From Persicaria tinctoria (taxonomy: Eukaryota; Streptophyta; Magnoliopsida; Caryophyllales; Polygonaceae), in contig JBANSL010000013.1 in the NCBI GenBank assembly GCA_037127255.1, positions 5,272,188 through 5,336,187 of the forward strand: a stretch of DNA of 64,000 nucleotides, written 5' to 3'. The stretch's first letter is position 1, and the number at the start of each line of letters is the position of its first letter. The notes below the pieces were generated by a model. It did not search any database. It saw only the letters and a program-made list of their open reading frames with translations, and was not told the DNA's origin. Position numbers and translations under genes: made by a program. This document shows positions 58,201 to 64,000 of this stretch, in pieces.

Positions 58201-60937
58201 CTACTGTTGAAAGCACGGAGGGTGATATAAATGGTGGGATTGCATTGAATGGATTAGTTCCAACAGTTGGAACTAATGTGGATGAAGAATCAACCTCTTC
58301 TCTTGAGGGATCCGCCACTGCTGGATTTGATGGGGAGAGTGTCAGTGAAGAGCCAGTGAAAGCACCATTTTACTACTTGATCAAGATCCCTAAATTTGAT
58401 GATGAAAAGCTAACTGAACAAATTAGATTAGCTGAGATTCAACTTGAAGAAAAGACGCGAAGCAGAGATGCTGTTCTCACAGAATACCGGCTGAAGAAGG
58501 TAACAATTAGTGTCAAAGTACTGAATTGTGCATATGTTTCTTCCACTATATAAGCAGTTAAATGTATGAATGTTTCATTTTATCAGGAGGCTTGTCAAAA
58601 ATTGAGAGCTGACCAGCAAGGTGCCGTAGTAGAAGAAAGAGCTGCACGTGACTTGTTTAGAGCGAAAAGGAAGGAAATTGAATCTGCTCAATTATTGGTC
58701 AACATTGCAAAGGATGCAATGACAATTGAAGATTTAGATAGCAAGGTGCGTATTTGCTTTAATGAAGCTTACTCATATCTTGATTTTTTTTTTTGTTCTG
58801 ACATTGATGCAATGGTGGGGAAACAGATATCTAATATGGAGCATACAATACAACATGAGACAGTACCTTTGAGTGAGGAAAAGAAGTTGATACGTGAAAT
58901 AAAGCAATCAAAACAGCTGCGTGATCAGCTGCTGCTTGCCAATACTAAAAAGCAAGGTGTTCAGGAGGCACTGGACCAGAAAGTTAAAAATGAGGATCGT
59001 GTCAAGGTATGCAATTTTGTTTGCTAGTGATATGTTTTTACGATAGACAAAAACTTGATGATATATTTTCTATACAGGCTCTAAGAAAAGAAATGGATGC
59101 TCTCCGAATCAAACTCTCTGAAGCAGAACATGTTGTCAACGCTGCTGTGAAGAGATTAGATTCAGAACATGCAATATTGAATGAGCTTCATAGGCGATTA
59201 ACATCGTCTAACGATGTTCGCCAGGAGGCATATTCAAATCTGCAGAATCTAAAGAGCCAATGGTCAGACAAGGTTTGTTGCCCTTTACTTCCCCTAATGC
59301 ACAATTTTAAGAAGTCCTGTGAGATTGAGCACAAATGCTCTCATTTTTAATGCCTAAACTTGATTGGAAAGTCCTTGTGTTTTTCGTGGATTAGGCTAAA
59401 AAATTGTCTACATATTTGATACTGATAGGATAATAAAATTATTTGGGAGAATGGGAAGGTGTATAAGTATAACACTATATATACAAAGCAGATGTTTCAT
59501 ATCAATCTCCTATTTTTAGAATCATTACTTTAATTTGGCCTGCAAAGTTGATACGTTCAAGGACTGAAACATATTTAATAGGTTGTCATGTATCCATGGA
59601 TGGCTGTTTCTATGAACTTATTTTCATGGTTGAGATATATTGAAGTAGAGGTGATTGATTCCCAAACTTTTGTACAATGCAGAACAAATTCTTCTGGAGT
59701 TTCAAGAATGTTCAAAGACAAGCTATTAGTTATGCAGCATCAGGCGATAAGGCATCTCTCCAGTCTCTTTGCGTTAAACAGGTACGAATTGTAAGATATT
59801 GTGTCCTTTGTCTTATTAGAACACCAGTAAAGCTGTTGCTGATCTTTCACTGAACAGGTTGAGTCCTTAATGAACTTGTGGAACCTGGATAATGACTTTC
59901 GAAGAGATTACCAAAGATGTAATTTGCGGAGCACTCTGAGGAGGTTAGGAACGGCAGATGGCCGATCCCTTGGCCCTGATGAGCAGCCTCCATCACTGCC
60001 TATGGCACCTGTTCGTAGAATCAGCGCACCAGTTAGGGACAGCAATGTATCAAGGGCAGTTGCTCCTCAACCTGAGCCGGTTGCTGAACTCAGAAAAGTG
60101 GACACCAAATCCGCTAACAAGGTCATTGAACAAAAGAAGCCGACTGCTGTTACCAGTAAGCCTGCTAAGGTTTCCCCATCAAAGAACGAAGAAGCTGAAG
60201 CTTCAGACACAGTCAAGATTGAAGAGGACAAAGAGGATCTGAAGGCAAGAAAGGAAGAAGAGGAGATGGCCAGGAAAGCGGAGGCATTAAGGAAGGAACA
60301 GGAGGCTGTGAGGTTGAAGGAGGTACGTCGTCTGGAGGAGAAAGCCAAGTTTCAGGAGGCATTAGAAAGGAAAAGAAAACAGTCCGAGAAGGCCCAAGCA
60401 AAGGCTGAGCTTAAAGCGAGAAAAGAAGCCGAAGAGAAGGAGAAGGTATGCTACATTGCCACCAACTTCATGGCATTATTGCATCAAAGCATGATTCTTT
60501 TCTTCAAGTTTTCGTCTTTTTCATCACAAATTGGTCTTATTCGGAAAACTTCTCACTCGTCTTTCAACTTATAGGAAAGGGAAAAGAGGGCGAGGAAGAA
60601 GGAAAACAAGAGGGGACTGAATACTGCAGAAGACACAACTTCTAATCCTGACAGTGAGGCTGCTACAAATCCAGATGGCCCTTCCGAGTCAACAACCAAG
60701 GAGCTCGAAACCAGAGAAAAACCGGTGACATTGATCAAGAGGGCTCAAAAGCCATATGCAAAACAGAACAAACTCAAGACCATACTTCCACCACCTCCAC
60801 CTCTACGCAACAGGGGCAAGAGAAGGACGCGACAATGGATGTGGGCGGCTGTGACAGTCTTGGCTGTCCTTGCCTTATTCTTTTTGGGGAACCTTAACCT
60901 CCGCGAAATCACAGGCATCTTTAGATCTTGGCATTAA
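55255..60937 (+). CDS. proton pump-interactor (PPI1)-like protein with C-terminal membrane anchor
   Basis: Exons: 55255-58499, 58587-58745, 58827-59006, 59078-59272, 59683-59781, 59858-60445 and 60575-60937. The first exon codes for a long acidic, Ser/Glu-rich region with a five-fold repeat. The conserved PPI part follows: FYYLIKIPKFDDEKLTEQI, ISNMEHTIQHETVPLSEEKK, LIREIKQSKQLRDQLL, VRQEAYSNLQNLKSQW, then CNLRSTLRRLGTADGRSLGP. A Lys/Glu-rich coiled coil and a single hydrophobic anchor (MWAAVTVLAVLALFFLGNL) end the protein. Family knowledge: Arabidopsis PPI1 binds the plasma-membrane H+-ATPase regulatory region and is tail-anchored; large homologues exist. In a stand-alone gene the first in-frame ATG would be at 55314. 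The exon starts in a phase that continues from the AGM-like exon 8, so the N terminus may instead be the pseudo-AGM part. Confidence 0.88.
55854..56820 (+). repeat. five tandem 64-68-residue repeats inside the PPI1-like gene
   Basis: Copies begin at about 55854, 56058, 56253, 56445 and 56637 (spacings 204, 195, 192 and 192 nt, all multiples of 3). Each starts with the pattern EKE-CSSP-VNG-L-PAEN-D (Cys is Tyr in one copy) and continues to AD-DKAEEAGV and ESACDAQPQ-Q. Keeping the frame in all copies argues that this is translated sequence. No known domain was recognised. Confidence 0.85.
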
Positions 60938-62097
60938 CTCGATTCTTTATAGGGAGGGGGATTGACATACTCATCTAGAGACGATACAAACATTCTTTCG
61001 TTAGTTTCGGTTTCTGCTTCCACAGTTGCAGTTGGTACCCTCAGTTGCGTTCTTCACTTGCACGCATTAACTAGGCTATCCATTGTCATTGAGTCATTGA
61101 TTTGGTTTCGTGGACGAGGTTTGTTTATATATAGAGAGAGGTTTGATAGTATCATATATATAATACTGCTTGCAGTTGTAGAACCTATTTTGTTTATTCT
61201 TTATGAAACAATCAATTTTAGTCTCAAGTAACCTCTTTTGCTGAGTTGTTGCATTTTAAGTTTTATGGAGAAATCTCTAAAGATGTACTGAAGTCTGAAT
61301 AGAACCGTTGTTCTAAAAACCGCCGTCATTTAGGGCCTGTTTGGCGTGCTAGAGATTAATCTAGCTTAAGATTAAAATCTCTATGAAAAATTTGATGAAA
61401 TTTTAGCTTTTGTTGATAGATTAAAAGAGTAAATTATTATTTGGTATGACAAATTTTGTATGGCTATTTTTGCGAAAATCGCGAAAAACTGTGTCATAAT
61501 TCTATGAAAAGCTTAAATAAGCTTGTGCCAAACACACCCATAGACATTGCGAAAGCGCTTGGAGTTGGGCAATCACCAAAATGCTTGGCGTTTGACACTT
61601 TAGAATATGAGATTTTCCAGAGAATTTTACCAGCCGATCCACCCAAGGATCGTTTTAGTCTGGTATTAATTCAACATATCTCAGTTCACCTGAAAATTGT
61701 ATAACCTTTGAACCCTATAATTTCTTTTCTTATCAATTGGATTGATCCAAAAAACATTCAAACCCGGTAGTGAGTAAAGTCCTCATCGATTGGCTAACAG
61801 GACTTGAAGAAATCTCTTCTTATCAAAAACCAAAATTAAAGCAATTGTTCTCTTCTTACATTACACAACCAAATGCAGGGTAAAAACTGATAGAGAAAAA
61901 AAGACTCAACCAACAATAGTGAAGTGCAAGATCCTCAACACAAGCGAATTCTACAAGCAACAGAGCTGGAAGGTTTCGAATGTTTTTACCCCTTAACAAA
62001 CTGGAGGCTCCTAGCCAATCTGCCAACCCAAAGTGGAGCCCAATCCATGAATCCACGCGCCAGTCATTCTTGATGATTGCAGAGTCGTCGTGGCAGC
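60938..62097. other. 3' regions between two convergent genes, with one MITE
   Basis: Holds the 3' untranslated regions of the PPI1-like gene (plus strand) and of the TOM2A homologue (minus strand). A ~208-bp MITE-like element at about 61333-61540 has ends GGGCCTGTTTGGCGTG and GTGCCAAACACACCCA, inverted, flanked by TTA on the left and TAG on the right. Nothing else was recognised. Confidence 0.55.
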
Positions 62098-63777
62098 TCA
62101 CATGATAGTACAACGGCGCCCTTCCTCGGGTTGCTGTTGTGGTGTTTGGTGGTTCCTCCCTTGATCGTTGGGATTGTACGTGAACTCTGAAGTGTCAAGC
62201 CCATACTGGTTCACAAGGAGAACAGCAAAAGGCAGTAGGTTTTCAGCTTCAGATAATAATTTCATGATTAAAAGCAGGAAACAGAAAAGGTAAGGGTGCT
62301 ACTGTTTCAATAAAATGAAAGTTGTGCTGACAAAAAGCAGTACATAATAAACTAGAAAATACTGGCTGGATAATAATTAGGCTATGATCTCTTCTACATG
62401 GAACTGGATGTCCTTTAAAGGAACTGATGCGCTCTTCAATGAATCATAAACTGGGTTCATAGATCATGGGAAATTGTATAGCTATAAACAATAAAACTTG
62501 ATGTTCATCAAGGTAATCACGGTGGAGAAGTGGCGGCAATTAGTTAAATTGTTTCGTTAAAGTTTGAAAGAGATGCAGAATTTTCAGGATTAGTTACATG
62601 TTATTCGTATTTGGTGCAAAGCAGGCATTGAGAGCACATCAGTAAGACCACATACTGAACAAAAAATGACAAGAAAAGATCAGACCTTTTCCCTCATACG
62701 TGCACTCCATGCATCATTCCTGCTAGGACGTTGGTCAAGAGCACCAGCAACAGGGACACCTGTCGCAGGAGGAGGTCTGCTGATTAGTGGCTGCCTAGCA
62801 GATTGTTGTCTTGGATTAATAAACTCCTCATCACTGTCATATTCTGCAGGCTTATTTGCTGATCTGACAAAGAGAGCAAGTAAGAAAAGCACAGCCTGCA
62901 TCAAGACAGTATCAAATTGTCAGAAAATCATTATCCTAAAACTTAGAGAGATGCTGAGTTTTGACATCTGATGCTGTACATATCAAAAACAGTACAGAGA
63001 AACATAAATATTTCTTACTTCCAAAATAACAATGCCAAGGGCAATCCACTTTACGACACTTAAGTGCTCCTTTAGGAAGTCATAGATGTCATCAAAATAT
63101 CCTGTACTGTCTGTTGGAATTTCCTGAAACCAAAAGTGAATCAAGAAGTTGTGCTTAAACATCATGTCGTAAATACTAACAATTTCCCATCTTAACACTT
63201 ACATCTTCCCAGCTGCTGTCAAAGAAGATGAAAGCGGCACATCCAAGTTCTACAAGAATCAACAAAACCACCAATATGGCATACTGACATTGTCAAGGTA
63301 AATAATAGGACGTCCAAAGTCATCAGAACAGGTCCATAAAAAAGATCTGAAGTGACATACCATAGTCGATCCCAAACAAGGAAATGGTAGAGAACACATG
63401 TATTTATTAATTACCCCGCCCCCCTCCCCTACTTATCTTTTTTACAATGTAGAATAGAGAAGCGAGAAGAAGCATTTGACATAATTGGATGACAGGTTAG
63501 CAAATTAGTTGATCAGACCCAGCTTAAATGAGTAAACAAGTCATCATGTTTTGTTTTTGTTTTTTTTCTTCCTAATTTCACAATCAAACACATGCCTTGA
63601 AAAGTGAGAAAGGATAAGCCTGCCTAGGGTAGTTAAGTAGGTATCAAACTTGCAAAGAATGTCAGTTATTAGGATACACAACTTAAGCAGCACCAATTCC
63701 CTGTTGACGCTCCTATGCAACCAAAACATGAGATGACAAAGAGGATGACACCGACACCAATAAAGACGAATATAAAC
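62098..63777 (-). CDS. TOM2A: TOM2A-type tetraspanin, C-terminal exons, with a frame-breaking 2-nt insertion
   Basis: Minus-strand exons, in gene order, are 63777-63678, 63285-63203, 63123-63019, 62895-62686 and 62205-62098. The start lies beyond the window. They encode a transmembrane helix with ISCFGCIGAS and a CC pair, a second hydrophobic helix, a loop with EIPTDSTGYFDDIYDFLKEH, a last helix (ILEAVLFLLALFVRSAN), then PAEYDSDEEFINPRQQ, WSARMREKYGLDTSEFTYNP and the C-terminal RCTIM. This matches plant TOM2A, a tonoplast tetraspanin-type protein named for supporting tobamovirus multiplication. Exons on both sides demand phase 0 at both ends of exon 63285-63203, but it is 83 nt long. A GT appears to be doubled in its TGTG run (about 63238-63243), shifting the frame and giving an early stop in the next exon. 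It is either a real lesion or a sequence error. Confidence 0.88.
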
Positions 63778-64000
63778 CTGCACACAATAAGATAAAAAGA
63801 TGTAAGATAGAGCTGCAAAAATAAAAATCAAGCTATAAAGCAGGAAAAGGGGCAACTATTGCACTTCAATTTCAGTAGAGAATAGTCAAATGCATAAACA
63901 GAACAGGCAGAGTTGTCAGCTTTGTCACAAATGCATGTGGAAAACAAGAAGCTTCCATCTTAAGAGAGATTGCAGTAAAGATCCTAAATTTATGCCGTTA
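63778..64000. other. intron of the TOM2A homologue
   Basis: The acceptor (GTGTGCAG on the minus strand) directly upstream of 63777 shows that the gene continues to the right. No exon was recognised in these last bases. Confidence 0.6.

Noticed and set aside
1..64000. CRISPR arrays, operons, phage or bacterial mobile elements
   Set aside because: Interrupted repeats of uniform spacer type are absent, and the introns and plant families show that this is a eukaryotic nuclear sequence.

Overview
The window is plant nuclear DNA and almost certainly from a core eudicot. Genes have many short introns with GT-AG borders in AT-rich sequence. Plant-specific families are present (pectinesterase, a proton-pump-interactor-like protein, a TOM2A tetraspanin). 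Most of the rest is transposon debris typical of plants: LINE tails, hAT, Mutator, CACTA, Harbinger and Stowaway elements, Helitrons and a SINE. I saw no tRNA gene, rRNA gene or CRISPR array. I do not assign a species.

Layout. 1-15.2 kb is one very unusual non-coding locus. It has a short promoter-like zone with direct repeats, an array of ~106-bp units that passes into ~330-bp units (1.6-6.6 kb), then a second unrelated repeat module (6.6-15.2 kb) arranged in higher-order blocks. 15.5-24.8 kb is a nest of small transposons, many with recognisable target-site duplications (TSDs). 25.0-31.4 kb holds a decayed exon related to phosphoacetylglucosamine mutase (AGM), a 5.3-kb CACTA element with TnpA remains, and a duplicated piece of the 3' end of the gene at 36.6-40.1 kb. 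32.5-35.1 kb is a three-exon pectinesterase whose introns hold a MITE and a probable small Helitron. 36.6-40.1 kb (minus) is a nuclear gene for mitochondrial ribosomal protein S24/S35. 41.0-46.9 kb is a probable truncated Helitron with a Rep (HUH) reading frame but no helicase. 47-51 kb is MITE-rich intergenic DNA.

51.46-60.94 kb is the most interesting locus. Eight exons encode an AGM-like protein in which the phosphoserine loop, the Arg-Asp-Thr-Arg loop, one metal-binding Asp and the whole phosphate-binding C-terminal domain are lost. These exons splice in phase into a proton-pump-interactor (PPI1)-like gene with a long acidic repeat region, a coiled coil and a C-terminal membrane anchor. 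Read as one gene it would encode about 2,114 residues: a pseudo-enzyme fused to a membrane-anchored PPI-like protein. 62.1-64.0 kb (minus, running off the window) is a TOM2A tetraspanin homologue with a 2-nt insertion in one exon that breaks the frame.

The genes do not form a pathway; they are ordinary single plant genes set among transposons. The main links between regions are the decayed AGM-like exon at 25 kb with the fused gene at 51 kb, and the duplicated 3' end of the mitoribosomal gene at 31 kb. The CACTA element sits directly between those two duplicated fragments.
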